Shown here: piece by piece, positions 15,965 to 26,793 of the stretch
Position numbering within the stretch: the first letter of the stretch is position 1
Layout of the letters: each line of letters begins with the position of its first letter
Origin: Pirellulales bacterium
GTDB lineage: Bacteria > Planctomycetota > Planctomycetia > Pirellulales > JACPPG01
Direction of reading: 5' to 3'
Assembly: GCA_035546535.1 (NCBI GenBank)
Contig: DASZWQ010000014.1
Coordinates: 1-35,002 of the forward strand
Length of the DNA: 35,002 nucleotides
Notes under the pieces: generated by a model
What the model was told of the DNA's origin: nothing
Seen by the model: only the letters and a program-made list of their open reading frames with translations
Database searches by the model: none
Position numbers and translations under genes: made by a program

Positions 15965-16873
15965 TCAGCCGATGAGCGGCCGCAGCACGTTCCTCGAAAT
16001 CCGCAGCGACCGTTTACGCGCTTCCAGCGAATCGCGAAACGAGTCGTCCTCCACCTCGATCGAGACCGGGCCGCGGTAGCCGACGTCGGTAAGCGACGAA
16101 ATCCAGGCCGCCCAGTCGATCGAGCCGAGGCCGGGAATCTTCGGGGTGCTCCACCCCAGGCCGAGGATTCCGCGGTCGTCGAGCTTCTGGCGGTCGATTT
16201 TCATATCCTTGGCGTGCGTGTGGAACAGCCGATCGCGGAACTCGTAGATCGGCCGTAGATAGTCCATCATCTGCAAAACCATATGCGATGGATCGTAATT
16301 CAGCCCGAAGTGCCGCGAGGGGATCGCTTCGAACATCCTCCGCCACACGGCTGGCGAATACGCCATGTTCTTGCCGGCCGGCCACTCGTCCCAGGTGAAC
16401 AGCATCGGGCAATTCTCGATGCCGATCCGCATGTCGTGATCTTCGGCGAACTTGATCAGATCCGGCCACGTTTTGCGGAACAGCTCGAAATTCTCGTCGG
16501 CGTTGCGGCGATGATCGGCGCCGATGAACGTGTTGACGTTCGACAGCCCCAGCAGCCGTGCCGCAGAAATCACCTTCTTCAAGTGCGCCGTGGCGACGCG
16601 CCCTTCCTCGGCATCGGCCGACAAGATGTTTGGGTAGTAGCCGAGGCCCGACATGGCCACGCCGTGCTTCTGGCACAGGGCGTTTACATCGTCGGCCTCG
16701 GCCTGGGTGAACTCGCTCGCGTCGATGTGCGTGACGCCGGCGAATTTCCGTTCAGCTTTGCCGACCGGCCAGCACATGACCTCGACGCAATCAAATTGCT
16801 CCTCGGCCGCGAACTTCAAAACGTCGGCGAAGCCCAAGTCGGGCAAAATGGCGGTCACGAAGCCGAGTTGCAT
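15965..16873 (-). CDS. Sugar phosphate isomerase/epimerase (AP endonuclease 2-like TIM barrel)
   Basis: This 302-residue protein is in the xylose-isomerase-like TIM-barrel superfamily. Strand ends carry plausible metal ligands: RIGIENCPM (Glu), FGLNYDPSHM (Asp/His), RLFHTHAKDM (His) and VSIEVEDDSF (Glu). Such enzymes isomerise or epimerise sugars, sugar acids or inositol derivatives, and planctomycetes carry many paralogues. The substrate cannot be assigned. GGAG lies 6 bp before the ATG at 16873, and MQLGFVTAILPDLGF is a standard first strand, so the longer upstream frame is rejected. No signal peptide is seen, so it probably acts in the cytoplasm. It is followed on the same strand by the MBL-fold gene. 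Confidence 0.85.
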   Translation of the reverse strand: MQLGFVTAILPDLGFADVLKFAAEEQFDCVEVMCWPVGKAERKFAGVTHIDASEFTQAEADDVNALCQKHGVAMSGLGYYPNILSADAEEGRVATAHLKKVISAARLLGLSNVNTFIGADHRRNADENFELFRKTWPDLIKFAEDHDMRIGIENCPMLFTWDEWPAGKNMAYSPAVWRRMFEAIPSRHFGLNYDPSHMVLQMMDYLRPIYEFRDRLFHTHAKDMKIDRQKLDDRGILGLGWSTPKIPGLGSIDWAAWISSLTDVGYRGPVSIEVEDDSFRDSLEARKRSLRISRNVLRPLIG

Positions 16874-17107
16874 GGATGTCTCCGAGAGGTGGCAGACCGA
16901 AGCGAGCGCCAGGCTGCCAGGAGCGCGAAACGGGTCAGCCGGCGGATTGTGCCGCGCGGCCGGCGCCGGTGCAAGCGCCCACGCAAAGAGGCCGCAACGG
17001 AACCGAGACATCCATCGACGCAACGCTTCGGCAATCGACCTCGATCGAGGCCGAGGGCTGGCTGTTACGTCCTGGCTTGCAACCAGCGACAGGCGCGGCA
17101 GATCGCG

Positions 17108-17773
17108 CTACTCTTGGGTAAAGCCCACGGCGTCGAGCGCTACGTCACTGGTCGCGTCGTGCGAGTAGAAGTGCCGACCGACGATGTCCGACAGGTGGGC
17201 GACAAAGCGGCGGCGGAAGTCATCCTCAGGCATGGAAGTGTCCACGCCGCGATTGGGCGGGAAGGTGATGCGCGGCAGCGATTTCTTGTAGACCACTTTG
17301 CCGCCGTCCGCCACGTCGTACACCGTGATGTTCATCCGCGCCTTGCCCTGGTACAGCGTCTGGCTCTGGAACAGGCTGAATTCCTCGACGTCGATGCCGA
17401 TGACCATGTCGGCCTTGAGGGCCTGGCCGACTTCGGCGAAATCTTCCCAATCGTGCTCGTCCGTCCATTCGGCGACTTCTCGTGGGTCGACCACCGACAC
17501 CTTGCGGACGCGTTGCCCGATCATCTCGCCGATCATGACGGCCATTTCCTGCGTCGAGCGGGTGCCGGTCGAGTATTGCAGTTCCACCAGCGGACGGCAG
17601 ACGACCGCCACGCGCTTGTTCCGCAGTCCGTTGTAATCGGCGCCCACGTCGTTTCCTTTAATCAGCCAGGCAGCCGTGGCCAAGGCGTTCACGCATCCGC
17701 TCTGCGAGGCGATCGTTGCCAGCATGACCATTCCGGTCGCGAGCATCAGGAAGCGACGAGTTGTACGGTCCAT
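17108..17773 (-). CDS. Putative lipoprotein, hypothetical
   Basis: This 221-residue protein has a basic start (MDRTTRRF), a hydrophobic segment and IASQSGC at about 21-27, giving a lipobox-like cleavage site with Cys27. The -3 residue is Gln rather than Leu, so the lipobox is imperfect. The mature part is soluble, mixed alpha/beta and has no domain I recognise. It contains RVAVVCRPLVELQYS, a segment with VIGIDVEEFSLFQSQTLYQGK and a basic end; the repeated pattern of strands recalls small outer-membrane-assembly lipoproteins, but this is weak. GAGG sits 7 bp before the ATG, supporting this start over the longer frame. It is the last gene of the minus-strand run from 21159. Confidence 0.6.
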   Translation of the reverse strand: MDRTTRRFLMLATGMVMLATIASQSGCVNALATAAWLIKGNDVGADYNGLRNKRVAVVCRPLVELQYSTGTRSTQEMAVMIGEMIGQRVRKVSVVDPREVAEWTDEHDWEDFAEVGQALKADMVIGIDVEEFSLFQSQTLYQGKARMNITVYDVADGGKVVYKKSLPRITFPPNRGVDTSMPEDDFRRRFVAHLSDIVGRHFYSHDATSDVALDAVGFTQE

Positions 17774-17828
17774 CGTTCTACCTCGAAAGCAGTTTGTGTG
17801 GCGGCTTCTTGCGCGCCACGCTGTGCGT

Positions 17829-18272
17829 CTACCCGGTGGTAACTCGGTAAATCCAATCCACGAGCGTAACGGCCGCGACGAAAAGCGCAGCGGCCGCCAA
17901 CACCCGCTCGCGCGGCGGGCGCACCAGCCATCGGCCGGCCGCGGCCGAGACGACGCACCACGGCGCCGCCACGATCGAACCGAACGCCAACAGCGCACCG
18001 CCCACGTTGGCCGCCAGCGCAGCAGTCAATTCGCCGCGCACCGCGTGCGACCACGACGTAGTCATTCCGCAAGATGGACAACGCATGCCGAAAAGCCATC
18101 GAAAGGTGCAGGGGGGTAAACCCAACTGCTCGTGCGTTCCCAGTCCCGTCGGACTCGGCTGCAAACCTGCGGCCACGGCCAATAGCCCGACCAGGATCAG
18201 GCCGGCCATTCCGACCGCCAGCCTTCTGCTGCGCGAGAACCGCCTTGGGACTGGAATTACGCTCGTATTCAC
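17829..18272 (-). CDS. DUF2752 membrane protein
   Basis: This 147-residue protein carries the DUF2752 signature RCPSCGMTTS (C65, C68) between hydrophobic stretches at about 18-36, 88-110 and 125-143. The Cys pair lies in a loop after the first membrane segment. The family's function is unknown; the Cys-x-x-Cys is suited to metal binding or disulfide formation. The predicted start is GTG at 18272 with no convincing ribosome-binding sequence, so an internal ATG at residue 22 could be the real start. It precedes the lipoprotein by 55 bp on the same strand and follows the ExeA-like ATPase by 151 bp, so it may belong to the same transcript. Confidence 0.8.
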   Translation of the reverse strand: MNTSVIPVPRRFSRSRRLAVGMAGLILVGLLAVAAGLQPSPTGLGTHEQLGLPPCTFRWLFGMRCPSCGMTTSWSHAVRGELTAALAANVGGALLAFGSIVAAPWCVVSAAAGRWLVRPPRERVLAAAALFVAAVTLVDWIYRVTTG

Positions 18273-18423
18273 GAGTGCGAGAAAGGCGCGGGAAGATAGT
18301 GGACCCTGGGCGGGGCCGCAAGGTCGATTTGCCGGCGGGGCCGAAACCGGGCCTCGCTCTCGCTAAGAATAGCCGATGGAGCGCGACATCGCTGCTAGCA
18401 CGGTCGCTGACCGGCAGCGGCCG

Positions 18424-19248
18424 CTAGCTGGCCGAGACCGTGACCAGGTCTTGGCTGACGGCCTCGATCTGCGCCGGCCCGATCGACCGCAGCTCTTCGG
18501 CAAAGCCGACCAGCAGGGCCAGGTCGCACAGCCGATTGATCTGTCGCGGGATGCCGTGCGACACCTCGTGCAGCGCTTCGATGGCGGTCGGCTCGAAGAT
18601 GGTGCGATCACTCCCGGCCACGGCCAGGCGGTGCTGCACGTAGGCCATCGTTTCCTCGACCGTGAAGGCGCGGAGCAGGCATTTTACACTCAGCCGCTCG
18701 TCCCATTGCGGCATCCGCGACAGCATGGGCGCCAGCGCCGTTTGCCCGACCAATAAGAGCGTCATGGCGGGGCCCGCCTCGGCCTCGAAGTTCAAGAGCA
18801 GGCGCAACGCCTCGAAGCTGCGGCTGCCTTCGATCAGGTGGGCCTCGTCGACGGCCAAGACCGCGTGTCGCCCCTGGGCCGCGATTTCAGCCAAACGATG
18901 CTGGATGCGGCGCACGCTGACATCAAGCGATGCCGCGGCGCTTTCACGCTCACTCGTGGCGCCTAACTCAGCCGCCAGGTAGGCCAGCAAGTCTCCGGCC
19001 GGCATCTGCGGAAACACCAGGTGTACCGCCGGGCGAAACGTCTCGGGCAATTGCTCGGCGAGCAAACGCACGAGCAATGTCTTTCCGCACCCGGATGGTC
19101 CGATCAAGAGAGCCGCGCCGCAGCGGTTCTCGATGGCGTAGCGCAGCTTGAGTAGCGCGCCTTGATGCGTCTCGGTCGGGTAATAGGACCGAGCGTCACA
19201 CTTGACGGCGAACGGCTTCTGCTGCAATTGCCAGTATGCTTCGTACAT
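18424..19248 (-). CDS. ExeA/GspA-like AAA ATPase, EPS-type
   Basis: This 274-residue protein starts MYEAYWQLQQKPFAVKCD, typical of ExeA-like ATPases. Walker A is GPSGCGKT (residues 50-57) and Walker B is AVLAVDEAHLI (about 129-139). The C-terminal helical part (HEVSHGIPRQINRLCDLALL) matches AAA lid signatures with the sensor-2-like Pro-Arg. In many bacteria ExeA-like ATPases lie beside tyrosine autokinases in exopolysaccharide and exosortase-linked loci, which fits the upstream gene here. It likely powers assembly or export of an envelope polymer. A peptidoglycan-binding domain, present in classical ExeA, is absent. It is 99 bp downstream of the BY-kinase-like gene. Confidence 0.85.
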   Translation of the reverse strand: MYEAYWQLQQKPFAVKCDARSYYPTETHQGALLKLRYAIENRCGAALLIGPSGCGKTLLVRLLAEQLPETFRPAVHLVFPQMPAGDLLAYLAAELGATSERESAAASLDVSVRRIQHRLAEIAAQGRHAVLAVDEAHLIEGSRSFEALRLLLNFEAEAGPAMTLLLVGQTALAPMLSRMPQWDERLSVKCLLRAFTVEETMAYVQHRLAVAGSDRTIFEPTAIEALHEVSHGIPRQINRLCDLALLVGFAEELRSIGPAQIEAVSQDLVTVSAS

Positions 19249-19347
19249 GCTCTCACGTCGGAGTATGAGAAAGGTTCTTGTCTGAACAGTCTGTCGAAAT
19301 CGGCGTCCTGGCGATCAGGCAGCTGGTCGCATATTGCAACGGGCTAG

Positions 19348-20544
19348 CTACGCGGCGGCGAAGTTTTCCACGAAGTTCCACTGCGCGATGCCGCAACCGT
19401 GCAAACGCCGTTCGATTTCCGCGGCTTCCTCGTCGCTGGTCGAGCGCAGGTCGCGCACCACCAGAGCGCGATCCACGCGACAGGGTGCCGCCCAGGAGAG
19501 CAAGCGGCGGCGGTCGTTCGTATCGCCGACGGGCCCGGCGTCGATTAGCACTACGTCGCAGTGCCGGCGCAGCTCGTCCAGCGAGCTTTTCAGCCGCGCG
19601 ACGCTCAAACGCCAGTCTGCCGCAGACGGTTGTCGCAGCGGCAGAACTACAACCCGATCTTCCAACGATTCGACGAGGGCCTCGACAAGCGGCTTTTCGC
19701 CCGTCAGCGCGTCTTCCAGACCCACCTGCGCGGCAAGCCCCAGATTATCGGCCAGGCCTGGCGCCTCGAAATGAGCATCAACGAGAATCACGCGCTGCTG
19801 TTGATCGGCGAGCGCCTTGGCCAGGGCCAGCGCGATGATCGTGCATCCTTCGCCGCGACGCGCCGCCGTGACCGAGACGAGCTTCCGGTGCCGGCGGCAG
19901 GCCTCGGCCAGGTCGCTCGCCGCGGCTCGGAATTGTGCGGTCGCCGCCTCGAGCAGCACGTCGGTCAACTCGGGCCAGGTAAAGCTCGCGACTTCGTAGA
20001 CGGGGCGCCAGATCGGCGACGGACCCGAGATTGGCAGAATGACCGGGCGTGGGCTGACCGCTGCTTCAGGAGGTTGCGCAACCGGCGGCGTAAGCGTGGC
20101 CGGCGCACTCGGCGGCGCATCCGAATTGGCCTTCGCGGCTGGCGACTTCCGCGGCGCATCGACGAAGTTTGCGTGAGGCGGTCGCACGCCCTGGTGCGCC
20201 GAATCGACGACCGTGCGCTGCACGGCTTCGGCGATGGCCAGTGGCTTTTCGTCGGCGACGATCGAATCCCCAGCGACGACAAAGGTCTGCGGTTCCGGCG
20301 TGGCGGCGAGCGTCGAGGGTTGTGGTTTGCGCAACGCGCGCGGTGAGGCAGCAGCAGCGCTTTCTGCCGTGGCAGCGTTTGCCGCCGCCGGCGACGCCGT
20401 GATCGGGCGTTCGGCCGAGACCCTGCCGGGGCGTTTCGCGGCCGCGGGTGGTGCGAAATGCGGCGCAGCTACGGACTTCGCCGGCGCTATTTCGACCGCG
20501 CTCTTGCGATAGGCCTTGATGAATGTCTTATTGAGACTGCTCAT
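19348..20544 (-). CDS. BY-kinase/ParA-like protein with altered Walker A
   Basis: This 398-residue protein has a 170-residue Ala/Pro-rich, poorly ordered N-terminus followed by a P-loop domain of the CpsD/Wzc-type tyrosine kinase or ParA family. VSVTAARRGEGCTIIALALAKALA aligns with the usual GEGKST Walker A, but the catalytic Lys position is Cys234 (TGC at 19843-19845). Walker A-prime is seen in RVILVDAHFEAPGLA and Walker B in CDVVLIDAGPVGD. The C-terminus lacks a tyrosine cluster. A pseudo-kinase or ATP-binding scaffold in polysaccharide export is more likely than an active kinase. It follows a single-pass membrane protein by 6 bp and precedes the ExeA-like ATPase by 99 bp on the same strand, so the three probably work together. 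Confidence 0.75.
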   Translation of the reverse strand: MSSLNKTFIKAYRKSAVEIAPAKSVAAPHFAPPAAAKRPGRVSAERPITASPAAANAATAESAAAASPRALRKPQPSTLAATPEPQTFVVAGDSIVADEKPLAIAEAVQRTVVDSAHQGVRPPHANFVDAPRKSPAAKANSDAPPSAPATLTPPVAQPPEAAVSPRPVILPISGPSPIWRPVYEVASFTWPELTDVLLEAATAQFRAAASDLAEACRRHRKLVSVTAARRGEGCTIIALALAKALADQQQRVILVDAHFEAPGLADNLGLAAQVGLEDALTGEKPLVEALVESLEDRVVVLPLRQPSAADWRLSVARLKSSLDELRRHCDVVLIDAGPVGDTNDRRRLLSWAAPCRVDRALVVRDLRSTSDEEAAEIERRLHGCGIAQWNFVENFAAA

Positions 20545-20550
20545 TGGGCA

Positions 20551-21159
20551 CTAATATTGAGATGGAACTGGGTCAATTCGGTTCTGGAGTCGCCCGATCG
20601 GCGCCGCATTCCTGCGCGCTTGCGGATTGGGACCAGTCGTCGGATTGATGGTGACCGACGATGACGACTCTACGCGACCTGGCTGGTTGGCGCGCCCTGC
20701 TTCTGCGGGATGGAACGGTGGCGCCTCGTCAAGCGTACCGGCGGTGTTGGCTGCGGATCGTACGTCGCAGGTGAGTGCCGTCGCACCGCCGTCGGCTTGC
20801 CTGGCCCGCGGACCATCGTTACGCACTCCGTCAGCGTGTCGCGAGTTATCTTTGCGGTTGCCCGCCACGAGGGCGAAGACCACCGCGATCAAGCCCAGGG
20901 CCAAGGCGCCGGTGAGCAACGTTCGCGGCCGCCGCCAGCGACTCGCCAGGCTGCGCAACATCAAAAGCAGCGTTTCGAGGTTCACCTTGTGATGCGGCGC
21001 GGCGGCCGATTCCGGCCCTTCTTTCACGATCAGCCGAGTGCTGCAATCAGGCACGCGCAACAGCACGTACTGGTCGCGCGCCGCGACGGCTCCCAAGGCA
21101 GACGTGCCGTCCGAGATGGCCAACGAAACGCTCGAACGAGATCGAAGCGGCTGTTCCAT
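20551..21159 (-). CDS. Single-pass membrane protein, EPS-locus
   Basis: This 202-residue protein is not recognised by family. Residues 10-50 form a small beta-rich N-terminal segment (QYVLLRVPDCSTRLIVKEG). One membrane helix lies at about 80-99 (LLTGALALGLIAVVFALVAG), preceded by basic residues (RWRRPR) that place the N-terminus inside. The C-terminal ~100 residues are Asn/Pro/Thr-rich and probably disordered. It sits directly upstream of the BY-kinase-like gene with a 6-bp gap. That position could be taken by a Wzc-type membrane adaptor in polysaccharide loci, but the usual Wzz domain is absent. No ribosome-binding sequence is evident for the ATG. Confidence 0.55.
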   Translation of the reverse strand: MEQPLRSRSSVSLAISDGTSALGAVAARDQYVLLRVPDCSTRLIVKEGPESAAAPHHKVNLETLLLMLRSLASRWRRPRTLLTGALALGLIAVVFALVAGNRKDNSRHADGVRNDGPRARQADGGATALTCDVRSAANTAGTLDEAPPFHPAEAGRANQPGRVESSSSVTINPTTGPNPQARRNAAPIGRLQNRIDPVPSQY

Positions 21160-21252
21160 GAACGGTTACCGTGGGTCTTTTGACCATGGAAGTGAGAGGG
21201 GCGACTACCGATCCTCCAAATCGCGCAGCCTCATCCGCGCGCTCGGGGAGGA

Positions 21253-21292
21253 CGCTAGTATCCCGAAGTTTCTATCGGTTCGGGATATAGCG
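21253..21292. promoter_or_regulatory. Long inverted repeat in divergent region
   Basis: CGCTA-(G bulge)-TATCCCGAA is paired with TTCGGGATA-TAGCG across an 11-nt loop, giving 14 paired positions with a single bulged G. The core 9-bp arms are perfect. No T-run follows on either strand, so it is not an evident terminator. It lies 94 bp upstream of the EPS-type run start and 381 bp upstream of metH, and could be an operator or part of an RNA leader. Confidence 0.6.
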
Positions 21293-21522
21293 ATCTTGAG
21301 TGCTGTCGCGGCGGTATGGGTTAGGCAAGAATGACGGTCCGACAGTCGAGCGAGTCGGCACGCGCCCGCTGGCGTCGCCGGGGCCTCAGCTAGGTGATCG
21401 CCCCTAGAATTGCTCTAAACCGAACGTCCGCACGGCGGCCGGTGTCTGGATCGACGCGAGTAATGTCTTGCCCCCGTGTCACTAACATGGGAAATTTGAG
21501 TCTGGACGCCTCGCGGTGTCAT

Positions 21523-21618
21523 CCTCAGGGGGGTGGTGGTCCTGCCGCCACCGCCTGGGGCTCGGTCGAACCGACGTGTGCCGCGCTACGTCCCTCGGAA
21601 AGTGCCCGTCCGGGCGCT
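21523..21618 (+). promoter_or_regulatory. Structured metH leader, possible cis-regulatory RNA
   Basis: Three stem-loops follow each other. Stem 1 (21523-21560) pairs CCTCAGG with CCTGGGG (one G.U), then after a small internal loop GGTGGTGG pairs with CCGCCACC (one G.U) across a TCCTG loop. Stem 2 (21562-21574) is TCGGT-CGA-ACCGA. Stem 3 (21601-21618) is AGTGCCC-GTCC-GGGCGCT, 7 bp with one G.U. The last stem ends 55 bp before the metH start. Such a leader suits a metabolite-sensing RNA for methionine, SAM, SAH or cobalamin, but it matches no consensus I know. No ribosome-binding sequence lies inside stem 3; GGGG at 21661-21664 is near the start codon. Confidence 0.45.
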
Positions 21619-21673
21619 CTGCCGGTCCGCCCGCCCACGTCTCCGCCGCCCAAATTGAACGGGGTCTGACAGC

Positions 21674-25378
<3,705 letters not shown>

Positions 25379-25436
25379 TCGCGTGCCTGCCTCGCGGCAG
25401 CGTGCGCAAGTCGCACCGTGATCAGCGAGAAGAATT

Positions 25437-25453
25437 GGTGCTCACAGAGCACC
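25437..25453. terminator. Hairpin between convergent metH and DUF4185 gene
   Basis: GGTGCTC-ACA-GAGCACC is a perfect 7-bp stem with a 3-nt loop. It lies 58 bp past the metH stop and 12 bp past the end of the minus-strand gene. On the minus strand AATTCTTCTC follows directly; on the plus strand a TATTTT run follows about 17 bp later. It is probably a bidirectional terminator, weak in T content. Confidence 0.55.
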
Positions 25454-25465
25454 CTACGACGCGCA

Positions 25466-26755
25466 CTATTTTGCTGACGGCGCTTCCGGGAGCACACTGA
25501 ACGGCACGCGTATGAAGCGCGGCCGATAGATGTTAGCATTCGTCGCCGATTCGCCGAAGTCGAACGAGTTCACCACGTAGCTCACCAGCAGTTCATCGGG
25601 CCGGCTCAGCTCCGGATGCGCCTTGGCCGCGTAGGTGAAGTGCTTTTTCTGCGGGTCGACATTTGGTACCTGGTAGATCGGCTTGGCCTCGGACCAGGGC
25701 CCGAACATCGACTTCGCGGTGCGCGCGAGAATACGCGCGCCAAGAAAAGGCTCGCTCTGCACGAGCACCCACCGCGGGTCGTCGCCGGCGCCGACCCGCG
25801 ACACGGAAAATTCGGTGGTTAAAAACGTTGCCAGCGCCGCCGCGTCCGCCGTTCGTTCGCTCCAGTCATCGGCGGTGCGAAATCGCCACTGCGACATATC
25901 TTCAAGCTTGTCGGCGGGCACCCGCGCGACGATCAGCTCGTTCGTCTGCTTGGGCACCTGCCGGTAGCCAAAGATGTACAGCATCGGCTCGGCACCGGCG
26001 GGCGTGTCAACGTACAGTTCGGAGCCCCACAGGATTTCGGGAGGTTCCCCTCCTTCCCTGGTGGCCGTTGTTGGAAATGCATCGGGAATCGCGAACTGCC
26101 GCGGCTGCCAGGCGGTCCAATCCGCGGCGGCATCGTCGATGATGGCCAAGGCGCTTCCGACCATCTTGAAACCGAACGCGCCTTCCCCGGCCCGCGCGAT
26201 CCGCCACAGAAACACGACGAGCCGCTCACGTCCTTGCGCACCGGGCAGCAGCGTGGCATCGGCAACCCAATACCAGTCGTCTGGCCCGGAGCGCGGACCG
26301 GCCGCCAGTTTCGGATCGGGGCGGATCCAGGCTTGCGGTTTGTCCGCGTCGGTGGGCGAACCCCACAAGAATCTTACATCCGCAGGCTTGGGCGTCTGGC
26401 CAAGGGGTGGAATCGCGTGCCGCGCGAGAGTGTTGTTCACCATCCGCACGCCCGGCTGCCGACGGCCGTCGCGCACTTGCCCGAGGAAGGTATCGGCGAA
26501 CAACCATAACACGTCGCCGCGCGGCAAGGGGGCGGAATAAATCGCGTCTCCGCCGACCCAGCCATCTGCGCGGTCGAAGACGACATCCCAAGCCGGGTCA
26601 GGTACCGCTTCGGTCAGCGGCCTTTCGGCCGCGCTGGCAGTGCTTGCCGCGGCGAGAGCGATGCAACCGACTGCCATAGCGAAGGGCATCGCCTTCAGAA
26701 ACGCAAACATGGTTGCGTACGAGGGGCGACGAATTCGCGAACGTTCGAAGGCCAT
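25466..26755 (-). CDS. Exported DUF4185-like protein
   Basis: This 429-residue protein has a signal peptide: residues about 16-43 are MFAFLKAMPFAMAVGCIALAA then AASTASAAE, with cleavage near the last Ala. The mature protein matches DUF4185, a predicted five-bladed beta-propeller: FDRADGWVGGDAIYSAPL, VLWLFADTFLG, NNTLA, and later FGYRQVP and VSRVGAGDD. Glycan-related activity is suggested for similar proteins but not proven. No strong ribosome-binding sequence distinguishes the ATG at 26755 from the one at residue 16; both leave an intact signal peptide. It faces metH across a hairpin and follows the sulfite-oxidase-like gene by 38 bp, so it may be part of that transcript. Confidence 0.75.
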   Translation of the reverse strand: MAFERSRIRRPSYATMFAFLKAMPFAMAVGCIALAAASTASAAERPLTEAVPDPAWDVVFDRADGWVGGDAIYSAPLPRGDVLWLFADTFLGQVRDGRRQPGVRMVNNTLARHAIPPLGQTPKPADVRFLWGSPTDADKPQAWIRPDPKLAAGPRSGPDDWYWVADATLLPGAQGRERLVVFLWRIARAGEGAFGFKMVGSALAIIDDAAADWTAWQPRQFAIPDAFPTTATREGGEPPEILWGSELYVDTPAGAEPMLYIFGYRQVPKQTNELIVARVPADKLEDMSQWRFRTADDWSERTADAAALATFLTTEFSVSRVGAGDDPRWVLVQSEPFLGARILARTAKSMFGPWSEAKPIYQVPNVDPQKKHFTYAAKAHPELSRPDELLVSYVVNSFDFGESATNANIYRPRFIRVPFSVLPEAPSAK

Positions 26756-26793
26756 GCCAAGTAAGGCGAAATGAATCGCGCCCCCCTGCGGAA

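Larger units (their letters stand above)
21160..21673. other. Divergent 514-bp intergenic region before metH
   Basis: This region separates the minus-strand EPS-type run from metH. It carries a 14-bp stem hairpin at 21253-21292 and three consecutive stem-loops at 21523-21618, listed separately. The stretch 21293-21522 has no gene and no promoter I could identify with confidence. I looked for SAH, SAM and cobalamin riboswitch consensus elements and recognised none. Confidence 0.5.

Noticed and set aside
17039..17050. 12-bp perfect palindrome CCTCGATCGAGG
   Set aside because: It lies far from any start codon and built of CGATCG, common in GC-rich DNA; a chance occurrence is plausible.
16283..17842. 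Long plus-strand frame of 519 codons
   Set aside because: It is antisense to the sugar isomerase, the lipoprotein and their gap; such long shadow frames are expected at high GC and it shows no domain. The same holds for long antisense frames over metH (22736-24301) and over the DUF1501 gene (27879-29528).
21160..21673. Known riboswitch (cobalamin, SAH or SAM type) upstream of metH
   Set aside because: I searched by eye for their conserved boxes and found none; the stems present are reported as an unassigned leader.
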